DNA of 64,000 nucleotides, taken from positions 1 through 64,000 of the forward strand of contig JAILZL010000006.1 in the NCBI GenBank assembly GCA_023512475.1. Reading direction: 5' to 3'. Positions 16,257-25,539 of this stretch are shown here, one piece after another. The notes below the pieces were generated by a model, which worked only from the letters and a program-made list of their open reading frames with translations, was not told the origin of the DNA and did not search any database. The position numbers were made by a program, and so were the translations under genes. The stretch comes from Syntrophobacterales bacterium. GTDB taxonomy: Bacteria; Desulfobacterota; Desulfobaccia; Desulfobaccales; 0-14-0-80-60-11. Numbering within the stretch: position 1 is the first letter of the stretch; each line of letters opens with the position of its first letter.

Positions 16257-19241
16257 ATGACCCAGCGACTGGAGATCGCCTGGCGGCCGGAGCTGCCGGA
16301 CGCGGAAGGCGCCGCCGTGGCCCGCAAGGCCATGGAATATTTCGGCTTTTCCCTGGAGGAGGTGCGCGTCCTGCGGCTCCTCACCCTGGATCTGGACCTC
16401 TCCCCGGCGGAGTGGGAGGCAGTGCGCACGGAAGTCTTCACCAATCCGGTGACCCAGATCAGCAGCTACGCCCCGCTGGCCCGGGACTTTGACTGGGCGG
16501 TGTGGGTGGGCTTCCGGCCCGGCGTGCGGGATACCGCCGGCGCGGTGGCCCGGGAGGCCATTGCCGCCTTCCTGAAGCGGCCCCTGCCCCCGGCGGCCCA
16601 GATCTATACCTCCCGGCTCTATGTCCTTCAGGGCGCGGCGCTCACCCGGACCCAGGTGGAGCGGCTGGCCCGGGAGCTGCTGGCCAACGACCTCATCCAG
16701 GAGTACCGGGTCTATTCCCGGGCGGACTGGGACCCCGCCATGGGGGTGGGACTCATCCTCCCCAAGGTGGAGCTGGTCCACCAGCCCCAGGTGCTGGAGT
16801 TCCCCCTCGCCTCCCCCCAGGAGCTGGCGGCCCTGAGTGCTGCCCGGCACCTGGCCTTGCGGGAGCAGGACCTGCCCGTCATCCTGGAGTATTTCTCCCG
16901 GCCCGGGGTGCTGGCCCGGCGGGCGGAGCTGGGCCTCGGGCCCCTCACCGATGTGGAGCTGGAGTACATCGCCCAGGCCCGGAGCGATCACTGCAACCAC
17001 AACACCTTCCGGGGCCGGTTTCATTACACGGATCTGGCCACCGGCGAACGCTTCCTCCTGGACAACCCCTTTGAGCACTGCATCAAGGCCCCGACCCTGG
17101 CCCTGGCCCGGGAAAAACCCTGGGTGCTGTCGGTCCTGTGGGACAACGCCGGGGTGGGGGCCTTTGATGAGGAGTTCTGCTATGTCATCAAGGGGGAGAC
17201 CCACAACTCCCCCTCCAACCTGGAGGCCTACGGCGGCTCCCTCACCGGCATCGTGGGGGTCTATCGGGATCCCCTGGGCACCGGTCAGGGGGCCCGGCTC
17301 ATTGCCGGGCTTTACGGCTTCTGCGTCGGCCCCCGGGACTACCCCGGGCCGCTGACCCCCCGGCTGCATCCCCGGCGCCTTCTGGACGGCGTCATTGAGG
17401 GCGTGCGGGACGGCGGCAACAAGAGCGGTATCCCCACGGTGGCCGGGGCCCTCTATTTTGACGAGAGCTATCTGGGCAAATGCCTGGTCTTTGTGGCCGC
17501 GGTGGGGCTGCTCCCCCGGGAGGTGGCCGGGCGGGCGGGCTACTCCAAGGCGGCCCGGCCCGGGGATCACCTCCTCATGTGCGGCGGCCGGGTGGGGGCC
17601 GACGGCATCCACGGGGTCACCGCCTCCTCGGAGGTGGCCACTCCCGGCACCCCGGCGGGCCACGTCCAGATCGGCGATCCCTATACCCAGAAGAAGCTGC
17701 ACGATTTCCTGATGGAGGCCCGGGACCGGGGCTATATCCGCTTCATCACCGACTGCGGCGGCGGCGGGCTGTCCAGCGCCGTGGGGGAATCGGCCCGGCT
17801 GGCGGGAGGGGCGGAGGTCTGGCTGGAGCAGGTGCCTTTAAAATACTCCGGCCTGGACCCCTGGGAGATCTGGGTCTCCGAGTCCCAGGAGCGCATGGTG
17901 GTGGGGGTGGCCCCGGAGGAGGAGGCCGCCTTCCGGGAGCTGGCCCACCGCCACGAAGTGGAGGTGGCCACCATCGGCCGCTTCACCGATTCCGGCCTCC
18001 TGGTGGTGCGCTACGGGGAGAAAACCTGTGCGGCGGTGGAGCTCTCCTTTCTGGAACAGGATTTTCCCCCCTGGGAGTTTGAGGCGGAATGGATCCCGCC
18101 CCGGATGCGCCTCAGTGAGCCGGTGCTGGGGGAGGTGGCGGACCACGAAAGCCTCCTGCTCGAATTGCTGGTCCGCCCCAATCTCTGTTCCCGGGAGTGG
18201 ATCCCCCGCCAGTACGACCACGAAGTGCAGGGAGGCAGCATCCTCAAGCCTCTGGTGGGCCGGGCCTGGCCCATCCCGGCGGACGCCGCGGTCCTGCGGC
18301 CCCGGCTGGACTCCCGCCGCGGCCTGGCCCTGGCTTTGGCCCTCAACCCCGCCTACAGCCGCATCGACGCCTATCATATGGCCGCGGTGACCATTGATGA
18401 GGCGGTGCGCCGGCTCCTGGCGGTGGGCGCGTCTTTGGAGCACATCGGCGGGGTGGACAACTTCTGCTGGCCCAGCGTGGAGTATCACCCCAGCCGCAAT
18501 CCCGACGGCAAGTTCAAGGCAGCCCAGCTCATCCGGGCCTGCCGGGCCGTCAAGGACCTCTGCCTGGCCTATGGGGTGCCGCTTCTGTCCGGCAAGGACA
18601 GCATGTATGTGGACGGGGTGCATCCCGGGGCCTTCGGGGAGACCCACCGGGTTTCGGGGCTGCCCACCCTGTTTTTCACCGGCGTGGCCCCCCTCGCCGA
18701 TCTGACCGCGGTGGTGAGCCCCGAGCTCAAGGCCCCCGGCGACCATCTCTATCTCCTGGGCGCCACCCGCCCGGAGCTGGGCGGCTCCGAATTCTACGAA
18801 CTTTTGGGCTATACCGGCCTGAGCGTGCCCCAGGTCCGGAGCGATGAGTTCCTCCCCTGCTACCGGCGCCTGGAGGAGGCCCTCCGGCAGGGGCTCCTGG
18901 CCTCCTGCCGGGCCCTCACCCGGGGCGGCCTGGGGGTGCACCTGGCTCTGGTCAGCCTGGCGGGCGGCCTGGGGGTGGAGGCGGATCTCACCCCCGTCCT
19001 CCCGGGCGGCCCCGCACATGCCGCCCTGTACGCGGAATCCGCCGGACGCTTCCTGATCAGCGTCGCGGCGGCACACCGCCGGGAGGTGGAGGCCCTTTTC
19101 CAGGGAAGCCCCCTCACCTGGCTGGGCACGGTCCGCCCCGACCAAAGCTTTCGGGTCTTTTATCAATCGAGTACAATAATAAATATCAGCCTGCCGGAGC
19201 TCGCCCGCGCCTGGCAGAGCCGCTTCGGCGGCCTGGTGTGA
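16257..19241 (+). CDS. purL: Phosphoribosylformylglycinamidine synthase (PurL, with N-terminal PurS-like repeats)
   Basis: A 994-residue enzyme converting FGAR to FGAM in purine synthesis. The first about 190 residues show two PurS-like segments (RLEIAWRPELPDAEGAAVARKAMEYFG and QIYTSRLYVLQGAALTRTQVERLARELL), followed by the ATP-binding synthetase core: ELEYIAQARSDHCNHNTFRG, VIKGETHNSPSNLEAYGG, GVRDGGNKSGIPTVAG, DCGGGGLSSAVGESA and LLSGKDSMYVDG. There is no glutaminase domain, so a separate PurQ must supply ammonia. The layout is intermediate between small PurL plus PurS and the 1300-residue fused type. GGGAGG lies 11 bp before ATG 16257. A 19140-19190 stretch near the 3' end is locally AT-rich. 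Confidence 0.92.
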   Translation: MTQRLEIAWRPELPDAEGAAVARKAMEYFGFSLEEVRVLRLLTLDLDLSPAEWEAVRTEVFTNPVTQISSYAPLARDFDWAVWVGFRPGVRDTAGAVAREAIAAFLKRPLPPAAQIYTSRLYVLQGAALTRTQVERLARELLANDLIQEYRVYSRADWDPAMGVGLILPKVELVHQPQVLEFPLASPQELAALSAARHLALREQDLPVILEYFSRPGVLARRAELGLGPLTDVELEYIAQARSDHCNHNTFRGRFHYTDLATGERFLLDNPFEHCIKAPTLALAREKPWVLSVLWDNAGVGAFDEEFCYVIKGETHNSPSNLEAYGGSLTGIVGVYRDPLGTGQGARLIAGLYGFCVGPRDYPGPLTPRLHPRRLLDGVIEGVRDGGNKSGIPTVAGALYFDESYLGKCLVFVAAVGLLPREVAGRAGYSKAARPGDHLLMCGGRVGADGIHGVTASSEVATPGTPAGHVQIGDPYTQKKLHDFLMEARDRGYIRFITDCGGGGLSSAVGESARLAGGAEVWLEQVPLKYSGLDPWEIWVSESQERMVVGVAPEEEAAFRELAHRHEVEVATIGRFTDSGLLVVRYGEKTCAAVELSFLEQDFPPWEFEAEWIPPRMRLSEPVLGEVADHESLLLELLVRPNLCSREWIPRQYDHEVQGGSILKPLVGRAWPIPADAAVLRPRLDSRRGLALALALNPAYSRIDAYHMAAVTIDEAVRRLLAVGASLEHIGGVDNFCWPSVEYHPSRNPDGKFKAAQLIRACRAVKDLCLAYGVPLLSGKDSMYVDGVHPGAFGETHRVSGLPTLFFTGVAPLADLTAVVSPELKAPGDHLYLLGATRPELGGSEFYELLGYTGLSVPQVRSDEFLPCYRRLEEALRQGLLASCRALTRGGLGVHLALVSLAGGLGVEADLTPVLPGGPAHAALYAESAGRFLISVAAAHRREVEALFQGSPLTWLGTVRPDQSFRVFYQSSTIINISLPELARAWQSRFGGLV

Positions 19242-19392
19242 GGTGAGGGCGGCCCCCAAGGTGATGGGAGCCCGGGCGGGGGAGGAGGCCATCTTTCTCC
19301 TGTCCCCCGCCCGCCGAACCTCACGCCGACCGGGGTCCACGGAATCGGCCCTCCCGTCAGTGCCGGGGGATCATGTCAGCCAGGACGACGCC

Positions 19393-19821
19393 ATGCATGC
19401 CGAGATGCTCATTTTACGGTTTTCCAAAGAGGTGGTGGACAAGCCCATCATCTACCGGCTGGTCAAGGACTTTGACCTGGAGTTCAACCTCCTCAAGGCC
19501 ACCATCACCCCCCGCAAAGAAGGGCTCATTGTCATGGAGCTCAAGGGGCACCCCAAGAACTTCCGCCGGGGCATCAAGTATCTCAAGGAGGCGGGGGTCA
19601 AGGTGCAGCGGGTGGCCCATGAGGTGCGGCGCAATGAGGAACGCTGCTACCAGTGCGGCACCTGCACCGCCATCTGCCCTTCCGGGGCCCTGTATGTGGA
19701 GCGGCCGGAGATGTCGGTGGTCTTTGACGCCGCCAAGTGCAGCGCCTGTGAGATGTGCTGCGTGGTCTGCCCCGCCCGGGCCATGGAAGTGCGCCTGAAC
19801 CAGAAGGCCCTGGAGCGCTGA
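19393..19821 (+). CDS. NIL-domain 2x[4Fe-4S] ferredoxin-like protein
   Basis: A 142-residue protein. The N-terminal about 75 residues form a NIL domain (ILRFSKEVVDKPIIYRLVKD, a small ligand-binding ferredoxin-like fold found at the C-terminus of methionine ABC transporters), followed by two cluster motifs, CYQCGTCTAICPSGAL and CSACEMCCVVCPARAM. Such proteins occur in anaerobes and methanogens and have been linked to sulfur or homocysteine/methionine metabolism; that link is from general knowledge, not from this locus. Start ATG 19393 chosen for domain fit. The MFS gene starts 4 bp after the stop. Confidence 0.88.
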   Translation: MHAEMLILRFSKEVVDKPIIYRLVKDFDLEFNLLKATITPRKEGLIVMELKGHPKNFRRGIKYLKEAGVKVQRVAHEVRRNEERCYQCGTCTAICPSGALYVERPEMSVVFDAAKCSACEMCCVVCPARAMEVRLNQKALER

Positions 19822-19825
19822 GCGG

Positions 19826-20938
19826 TTGCTGCTGAATCTCTTCATCAGCATCTACGCCCTGGTCATCTCGGCCCTCTACTTCTTCCTGCCCCTCTATCTC
19901 AAGGGCTCCCTGGGATTCAGCGGCGCCCGCATCGGCCTCCTGTACGCCGTCCTCAGCATCACCTCGCTTTTGGTCTCCTTCCCGGTGGGGATCACCGGCG
20001 ACCGCTATCCGGCCCGCCTCCTCACCCAGGCGGGGCTGGGGTGCACCGCCGCCAGCCTCTGGGGGCTGGCCGCGGTCCGGGACTTCTGGCCTTTTCTGGC
20101 GGTCTTCTGGCTGTTCGGGCTGAGTCTGCAACTCTTCCGCCAATCCCTGGATATCCTGCTGTTTAAGGCCAATCCCGGCGGCGATGCCCGGCGCTTCGGC
20201 GGCTACAATGCCTGGCGCATGAGCGGCATGCTGGTGGGCATCCTCCTGGGCGGGCTCATCCTCCAGACCCTCCCCTTCCCCGCCCTGTTCCGGCTCTTCG
20301 GCCTGGGGCTGGGGGCGCTGTTCTGCCTCACCTTCTTCCTGCCCCGCACCCGGGGCCAGCGGGTGGAGCTGCGCCAGTACGGCCGGGATTTCCGGAGCGG
20401 CCCGGTACTCTTCTTCGCCCTGTGGCTCTTTCTGTTCACCCTGCATTGGGGCGCGGAGGGCACCAGCCTGGGGCTCTTCCTCCAGAGCGGCCTCGGTCTT
20501 ACCCCGTGGGGCATGGGCCTGTATCTGGCCGGCGAGTTCGGCACCGTGGCCCTCTGCTCTTACGTCTACGGCCGCTTCCTGGAGGGCCGCCTGCCGCCGC
20601 TGGTGTTTCTCATCCTGGGTCTGGCCGCCTCCGGGCTGGGACACGTCTGCATGACCCTGCCACCCCTGTATTGGTCCTTTGCCTGGCGCCTGGTGCACGG
20701 CGTGGGGGACGGGCTCATCGCCATGCTCACCTACACCACCATCGCCCGGCTGTTCCATGTGGACCGCATCGGCGGCAACTCCGGCCTCATCTCCCTCACC
20801 ACCACCCTGGGGGTGCTCACCGGCTCGCTGATCTTCGGACCCCTGGGCGCCGCCTGGGGTTACGGATGGCCCCTCATCATCTCCGGCGCCCTCAGCCTGG
20901 CCCTCATCCCGCTGGTGTATCTGGGGCTGCGGGAATAA
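19826..20938 (+). CDS. Major facilitator superfamily transporter
   Basis: A 370-residue inner-membrane protein with about 11-12 hydrophobic segments. The loop GITGDRYPARLL between helices 2 and 3 is the MFS motif A position, and a second half follows after RVELRQYGRDFRSGP. The only start with a typical N-terminus is TTG at 19826 (then LLNLFISIYALVISALYFFLPLYL), 4 bp after the ferredoxin stop, with GGAG about 10 bp upstream; translation is probably coupled. The substrate cannot be predicted. The gene converges with rsmB with only 16 bp between stops and no obvious terminator. Confidence 0.85.
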   Translation: MLLNLFISIYALVISALYFFLPLYLKGSLGFSGARIGLLYAVLSITSLLVSFPVGITGDRYPARLLTQAGLGCTAASLWGLAAVRDFWPFLAVFWLFGLSLQLFRQSLDILLFKANPGGDARRFGGYNAWRMSGMLVGILLGGLILQTLPFPALFRLFGLGLGALFCLTFFLPRTRGQRVELRQYGRDFRSGPVLFFALWLFLFTLHWGAEGTSLGLFLQSGLGLTPWGMGLYLAGEFGTVALCSYVYGRFLEGRLPPLVFLILGLAASGLGHVCMTLPPLYWSFAWRLVHGVGDGLIAMLTYTTIARLFHVDRIGGNSGLISLTTTLGVLTGSLIFGPLGAAWGYGWPLIISGALSLALIPLVYLGLRE

Positions 20939-20954
20939 CCGCCCCTGGGGCTGC

Positions 20955-22319
20955 CTAGCCGGTCCTGACCAGCAGGGCCCCGAAGAAGGCGTCCACCCCG
21001 TGGGGTGCGGGCGAGGTGCGGAACCAGCCCGGGGCCTCGAGAAAGGGCCGCACCGGCGGAGGCAGAAGCTCCGGGTGCGGATGTAGGCGGAAGTCCCGGT
21101 GCTCCTTCAGAAAAGCCGCCACCACCTCCTCGTTTTCCTCCGGTTCGGTGGTGCAGGTGAGGTAGAGAAGCCGGCCCCCGGGGCGCACCGCCGGGGCGGC
21201 GACCTCGAGCATCCGGAGCTGGCGGGGGGGAAAGGTGGCCAGATCGGCCTCGGCTAGGCGGGTTTTGATCTCCGGATGGCGCCTCAGCGTCCCCAGCCCG
21301 GAGCAGGGCACATCCAGCAGCGCGGCGTCGCAGGCCCCCTCCTTAAGGGGCAAAGCCCGGCCGGCATCGGCCCGGAGGGGGGCCGCCACCGTAGCGCCCC
21401 AGGCCCGGAGCGCCTGGCGCAGTTCCCGGAGGCGGCCGGAATGCAGCTCCACCGCCGCCACCAGCCCCTGATTGTGCAGGCGCTCCGCCAGATGGGTGGT
21501 TTTGCCGCCCCGGCCGGCCCCCAGCTCCAGGACGGTGTCTCCGGGGGACAAGGGAAGCAGAAGCCCGGCCAGCATGGCCCCCTCATCCTGGAAGCGCCAC
21601 AAGCCCTCACCGTAGGACGGAGCCTCCGGGGGCGGGGTGCGCCACGCCATGAGTACCAGGCCGTGGGGGTAGAAGGTCGTGGGCCGGGCGCTGATCCCCT
21701 CGGCCGCCAGGCGCGGGATCAGGGCCTCCGGCGTGGTTTTCAGGGTGTTGACCCGGACGGTGAGGGGCGGCACCCGGTTGTTGGCCGCCAGCCGGGCTTC
21801 GGCGGCCGGAAGGCCCTCCCGGCGGAGCCAGCGCTGCACCAGCCAGGGGGGGTGGGCATAGGCCAGACTCAGGTGCGCCACCGGGTCCCGCTCTTTGGGG
21901 GGCAACGGCGGCGGTCCCTCCCGGGCCAGGCGGCGCAGCACCGCGTTGATGAGGCCCCCATGGGCCTGGGGCAGACCGGCCGCCTTGGCCTGGGCCACCG
22001 CCTCATGGATGGCGGCCCGGGCCGGAATGCGGCTGAGGAACCGCAGCTGATAGGCCCCCAGCCGGAGGATGAGGAGCACCCGGGGGTGGAGCTTTTTCAG
22101 GGGCTGGGGGAGGAAGTGACTGAGGGCCCAGTCCAGCCAGATCTCCCAGCGTTTGACGCCCTGCACCAGCTCCAACAGCAGGGCCCGCTCGGCGGGAGGC
22201 AGCCGGGGGTGACGCCGCAGGACTGTGGCCAGGGCGTCCTCCACCCAGATGCCCCGACGCGCGTTCTCCGAGAGCACCCACAGGGCCAGATCCCGGGCGG
22301 CAGGTCGGGAGGCCATCAC
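20955..22319 (-). CDS. rsmB: 16S rRNA (cytosine-967-C5)-methyltransferase
   Basis: A 454-residue RNA m5C methyltransferase of the RsmB/Sun type. An N-terminal NusB-like helical domain (about 1-135: RDLALWVLSENARRGIWVEDAL, LLELVQGVKRWEIWLDWAL) is followed by the SAM-dependent catalytic domain with motif I VLELGAGRGGKTTHLAERL, motif IV LLDVPCSGLGTLRRHPEIK and motif VI LLYLTCTTEPEENEEVV, both catalytic cysteines (PC and TC) being present. It methylates the 30S P-site region. It starts 9 bp after the cfa stop on the same strand, at the end of the def-fmt-DUF116-cfa-rsmB group. Confidence 0.93.
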   Translation of the reverse strand: MMASRPAARDLALWVLSENARRGIWVEDALATVLRRHPRLPPAERALLLELVQGVKRWEIWLDWALSHFLPQPLKKLHPRVLLILRLGAYQLRFLSRIPARAAIHEAVAQAKAAGLPQAHGGLINAVLRRLAREGPPPLPPKERDPVAHLSLAYAHPPWLVQRWLRREGLPAAEARLAANNRVPPLTVRVNTLKTTPEALIPRLAAEGISARPTTFYPHGLVLMAWRTPPPEAPSYGEGLWRFQDEGAMLAGLLLPLSPGDTVLELGAGRGGKTTHLAERLHNQGLVAAVELHSGRLRELRQALRAWGATVAAPLRADAGRALPLKEGACDAALLDVPCSGLGTLRRHPEIKTRLAEADLATFPPRQLRMLEVAAPAVRPGGRLLYLTCTTEPEENEEVVAAFLKEHRDFRLHPHPELLPPPVRPFLEAPGWFRTSPAPHGVDAFFGALLVRTG

Positions 22320-22328
22320 CCGGGAAGG

Positions 22329-23456
22329 TCAGCGCAGGGAACGGTAACCGCCCGGCACCCCCCGCTTCGACAGCACGATCTGCCAGACCTGGTTTTTGCG
22401 CACCCGGAAGGTGGCCGCGGCCGACAGGAGGTAATACCTCCACATGCGATAGAAGCGGTCGCCGTAGCGGGGCCGGAGGGCCTCCCAGTGGCGCTGGAAG
22501 TTGTCGTGCCAGGCCAGGAGGGTGGGGTCGTAGTCGGGACCGAAGTTGTGCCAGTCCTCAATGACGAACAGTCCCTCCACCGCCTGGGCGATCTGGGCCG
22601 CGGAGGGGATCATGGAATTGGGAAAGATGTACTTCTCGAACCAGGGATCCAGGGTGCGGCTGGAGATGTTGCTGCCGATGGTGTGCAAAAGAAACAGGCC
22701 GTCCTCCTGCAGGTGCCGGGCGGCCACCTGGAAGTAGGTGCGGTAGTTTTTGTAGCCCACGTGCTCGAACATGCCGATGGAAACCAGGTGGTCATAGATG
22801 CCGCTGATCTCCCGGTAATCCTTGTATTGCAGCTCCACCGGCAGACCGGCGCACAGCTCCTGTCCCAGGGTGAGCTGCTCCCGGGAGACGGTCACCCCGG
22901 TGACCCGGGCCTGATAGCGTTCGGCCGCGAAGCGGGCGAAGCTCCCCCAGCCGCAGCCGATGTCCAGCACATGCTGACCGGGCTCCAGGAAGAGTTTGCG
23001 GCAGACCAGGTCCAGTTTGGCCTCCTGGGCTTCGTCCAGGTTCTTGGCCCCCTCCCGCCAGTAGGCGCAGGAGTAGACCAGGCGTTTGTCCAGCATGGCC
23101 TGATAGAGATCGTTGCCGATGTCGTAGTGGTGCTCGCCGATGCGGTAGGCCCGGGAGCGGCGCTGGGGGTTGAGGAGCACCTGCCCGGCGCTGAGGAGGA
23201 GCTTTTTGACCCGGCCGAAATTCTCCTCCTCCAGGTTGGCGGCCAACAGGCGGGCGAAAAATTCATCCAGGCGCCCGGCGTCCCACCAGCCGTCCATGTA
23301 GGACTCCCCCAGGCCGAGGGACCCCTCCCGCAGCACCCGGCTGAAGAAGCGGTCGTCGTGCACCTGGAGATCCCACGGCCGGCTGCCGTTGATCCGGATG
23401 TCGGCCCGTTGCAGGAGCTGTTCCACCAGAGAGCGAGGGGTCTTGATGAGTGCCAT
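22329..23456 (-). CDS. cfa: Cyclopropane-fatty-acyl-phospholipid synthase
   Basis: A 375-residue SAM-dependent enzyme that adds a methylene bridge to unsaturated acyl chains of membrane phospholipids. Start ATG 23456 has GGAGG 8 bp upstream. Motifs: SYMDGWWDAGRLDEFFARLL near 50, HYDIGNDLYQAMLDKRLVYSCAYW near 108-131, the SAM motif VLDIGCGWGSFARFAAERY near 160, and IGMFEHVGYKNYRTYF near 220. Cyclopropanation usually protects membranes against acid and stress. A separate promoter lies upstream, so this gene may be regulated independently although it sits between DUF116 and rsmB. Confidence 0.93.
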   Translation of the reverse strand: MALIKTPRSLVEQLLQRADIRINGSRPWDLQVHDDRFFSRVLREGSLGLGESYMDGWWDAGRLDEFFARLLAANLEEENFGRVKKLLLSAGQVLLNPQRRSRAYRIGEHHYDIGNDLYQAMLDKRLVYSCAYWREGAKNLDEAQEAKLDLVCRKLFLEPGQHVLDIGCGWGSFARFAAERYQARVTGVTVSREQLTLGQELCAGLPVELQYKDYREISGIYDHLVSIGMFEHVGYKNYRTYFQVAARHLQEDGLFLLHTIGSNISSRTLDPWFEKYIFPNSMIPSAAQIAQAVEGLFVIEDWHNFGPDYDPTLLAWHDNFQRHWEALRPRYGDRFYRMWRYYLLSAAATFRVRKNQVWQIVLSKRGVPGGYRSLR

Positions 23457-23760
23457 GCCCGGACCCTCCTTATCCGCCGGCTCCCCTTGGCCCGGCAAGG
23501 GCTGGAGGAAGTCTCCGTGTCATCTTAATTCGGCCGCCCGCACCGAGTCAATGTGCACCAAATCCCGGCCAGAGGGAGGTGGGGGGAGGCCGCGGCCGGG
23601 GACAGCCCTGGGCAGGAAGGCCGCGGAGCACGGCTTCCCGGCTTTCTGCCTGCTGCACACCCCTCTCATGAGGGGCTCCGGAACAAGAGGCAGGGGCCAG
23701 CCCCTCTCCCTTCTTTCCCCGGCACCCGGATGGCCGGGTCGGTCCCCGAACCGGATGGCT
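23457..23760. other. Intergenic region with cfa promoter and a GC hairpin
   Basis: About 300 bp between the DUF116 stop and the cfa start. Apart from the cfa promoter near 23522-23551 and a short hairpin AGGGGCCAGCCCCT (about 23693-23706) resembling the stem of the dispersed elements, nothing was recognised. Confidence 0.5.
23522..23551 (-). promoter_or_regulatory. Promoter of cfa
   Basis: Minus strand TTGACT (23546-23551), 18-bp spacer, TAAGAT (23522-23527), giving a leader of about 60 nt before ATG 23456. Confidence 0.6.
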
Positions 23761-24588
23761 TCAGGCCCCGCCGGGCGTCGGTTTCTTCAGGGGCCGTCCG
23801 GAAGAGGGGATCAGAAAGGTGGTGAGGGCCTCCTCCACCCGGGCCAGGTCCACCTGGGTGTCATAACAGGGCCCATACGGGCGCTGGTTGGTGATGCCGA
23901 AGACGGGCAGGGGGTAGCTGTCCTGGATGCCGCTGGCCAGATCCCGTTCGCAGGCCACCGCAATGATAAGGCGGGGCCGGCGCTCCACCACGATGCGCCG
24001 GGCCAGGGTGCCGCCGGTGGCCACCGCCAGGCCGACGCCGTATTTCTCCGAGAGCTCGGCCAGCCCTTTGATGGGGCATTTGCCGCAGCGCTTGCAATGC
24101 AGGACGTTGCCGGTGATCCGGAAGCGGCACTCATGAAACTGCAGGCAGTGGGGCATGAGGAGCAGCAGCTGCTCCGGGGCGGCCCGGGGCCGCTGCGCCA
24201 GCACCAGCTGGTTGTTGATCTCGATGAAGGAGCGCCGCACCCGATCCTTGCTGATGCCCAGAACCTGACCCACCCCGCTCATCAGGGGCAGGAGGAGCTT
24301 GATGAGCAGGCCCCGGAGCGGACGGGAGAAAGGCAGGTCCCGGCCCAGGGCCACGGTGAGGCCCAGGATTCCCACCGCCACCAAGACGAGGAGGGCCAGT
24401 CCCGCAAACACCAGCCCCAGAATCAGGGGCAGCCGGGGGTGCAGGTTGTGCAGGCCGACATAGGGGACATACCACAGCAGGCCCAGCAGGAGGATGAAGA
24501 GGCAGGCGGTGAGGACCAGGAGCCCGAGAAAGGTGCGCTTCTGAGGCTTGAAGGAGTTGCCGCCGTTGAGGGTCGGGGTGTCCGGCAT
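23761..24588 (-). CDS. DUF116 membrane protein with Cys cluster
   Basis: A 275-residue protein of the DUF116 family. Two N-terminal transmembrane segments (about 20-42 and 55-80) are followed by an amphipathic region and a cytosolic domain containing MPHCLQFHECRFRITGNVLHCKRCGKCPIKGL, five to six cysteines that look like an Fe-S or zinc site, then a Rossmann-like part (GLAVATGGTLARRIVVERRP, IIAVACERDLASGIQD). It abuts the fmt stop with no gap. The family is found next to fmt in many anaerobes (recollection) and its function is unknown; a link to formyl-methionine or one-carbon metabolism is only suggested by context. Confidence 0.8.
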   Translation of the reverse strand: MPDTPTLNGGNSFKPQKRTFLGLLVLTACLFILLLGLLWYVPYVGLHNLHPRLPLILGLVFAGLALLVLVAVGILGLTVALGRDLPFSRPLRGLLIKLLLPLMSGVGQVLGISKDRVRRSFIEINNQLVLAQRPRAAPEQLLLLMPHCLQFHECRFRITGNVLHCKRCGKCPIKGLAELSEKYGVGLAVATGGTLARRIVVERRPRLIIAVACERDLASGIQDSYPLPVFGITNQRPYGPCYDTQVDLARVEEALTTFLIPSSGRPLKKPTPGGA

Positions 24589-25539
24589 TTAGTCCTGTCC
24601 CAGAATCTCTCCCACCAGGGGCCGGCCCCGGAGGAACTCCGCCGCGGGCAGGCGCGTGCCACCGGGCCACTGCAGCTCCTGCACCGTGACCAGGCCGCGG
24701 CCGCAGGCGATCAGGAGCCCGGCGGGGGTGAGCCCCAGCACGGTGCCCGGCGGCGCCGGTGCATCGGTCTCCTCAGCCACCCGGCCGCCGAAGAGCTTCA
24801 GGCGCTTGCCCTGATACAGGGTGTAGGCCCCGGGCTTCGGATCCAGCCCCCGGATCCAGCCCGCCACCTCCCGGGCCTCCCGGGTGAAGTCCAGCCGCTG
24901 CATTTCCGGAGTGAGAGGCGGGGCGTAACTCACCCCCGTCTGGGGCTGCGGGATTTTGATGACCTCCCCCCGACGCAGATGCTGCAGCGCCGCCACCAGC
25001 AGCCGGGCCCCCACCTCCGCCAGCCGGGCGCCGAGGGTGCCGGCGTTGTCCTCCGGGAGGATGGCTACCCGTTCCTGCAGGAAGACGGGGCCGGCGTCCA
25101 GCTCCTCCACCATCCACATGATGGTGACGCCGGTTTCCGGGTCGCCGTGGATGAGGGCCCAGTTCACCGGCGCCGCCCCCCGGTAGCGGGGCAGAAGCGA
25201 GGCGTGCACATTGAGGCAGCCCACCTGGGGCAGCGCCAGCAGTTGTGCGGGCAGCAGGCGTCCGTAGGCGGCCACCACCAGGAGCTCCGGGGCCATCTCC
25301 GCAAGCCAAGCCAGGAAGGCGGGATCCTTCAGCCGGGAAGGCTGCAGCACCGGCAGCCCCAGGGCCTGGGCCCGCACCTTGACCGGCGGCGGCGCGGGTT
25401 TCTGCCCCCGCCCCCGGGGCCGGTCGGGCTGGGTGACCACTGCGGCCACCTCCTCCCCGGCCGCGGTCAGGGCCTCCAGGGTGGGCACCGCAAACTCAGG
25501 GGTGCCGAAAAAGATCACCCGCCAGGGCCTGTCCCTCAC
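24589..25539 (-). CDS. fmt: Methionyl-tRNA formyltransferase
   Basis: A 316-residue enzyme formylating initiator Met-tRNA with 10-formyltetrahydrofolate. The start is GTG 25539, which overlaps the def stop as GTGA (25536-25539). Visible: WRVIFFGTPEFAVPTLEAL at the N-terminus, the active-site segment LNVHASLLPRYRGAAPVNWAL with Asn, His and the conserved loop, GVTIMWMVEELDAGPVF with the catalytic Asp, and a C-terminal OB-fold domain (about 205-316). An open frame continues upstream of the GTG but overlaps def and has no family similarity. Confidence 0.95.
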   Translation of the reverse strand: MRDRPWRVIFFGTPEFAVPTLEALTAAGEEVAAVVTQPDRPRGRGQKPAPPPVKVRAQALGLPVLQPSRLKDPAFLAWLAEMAPELLVVAAYGRLLPAQLLALPQVGCLNVHASLLPRYRGAAPVNWALIHGDPETGVTIMWMVEELDAGPVFLQERVAILPEDNAGTLGARLAEVGARLLVAALQHLRRGEVIKIPQPQTGVSYAPPLTPEMQRLDFTREAREVAGWIRGLDPKPGAYTLYQGKRLKLFGGRVAEETDAPAPPGTVLGLTPAGLLIACGRGLVTVQELQWPGGTRLPAAEFLRGRPLVGEILGQD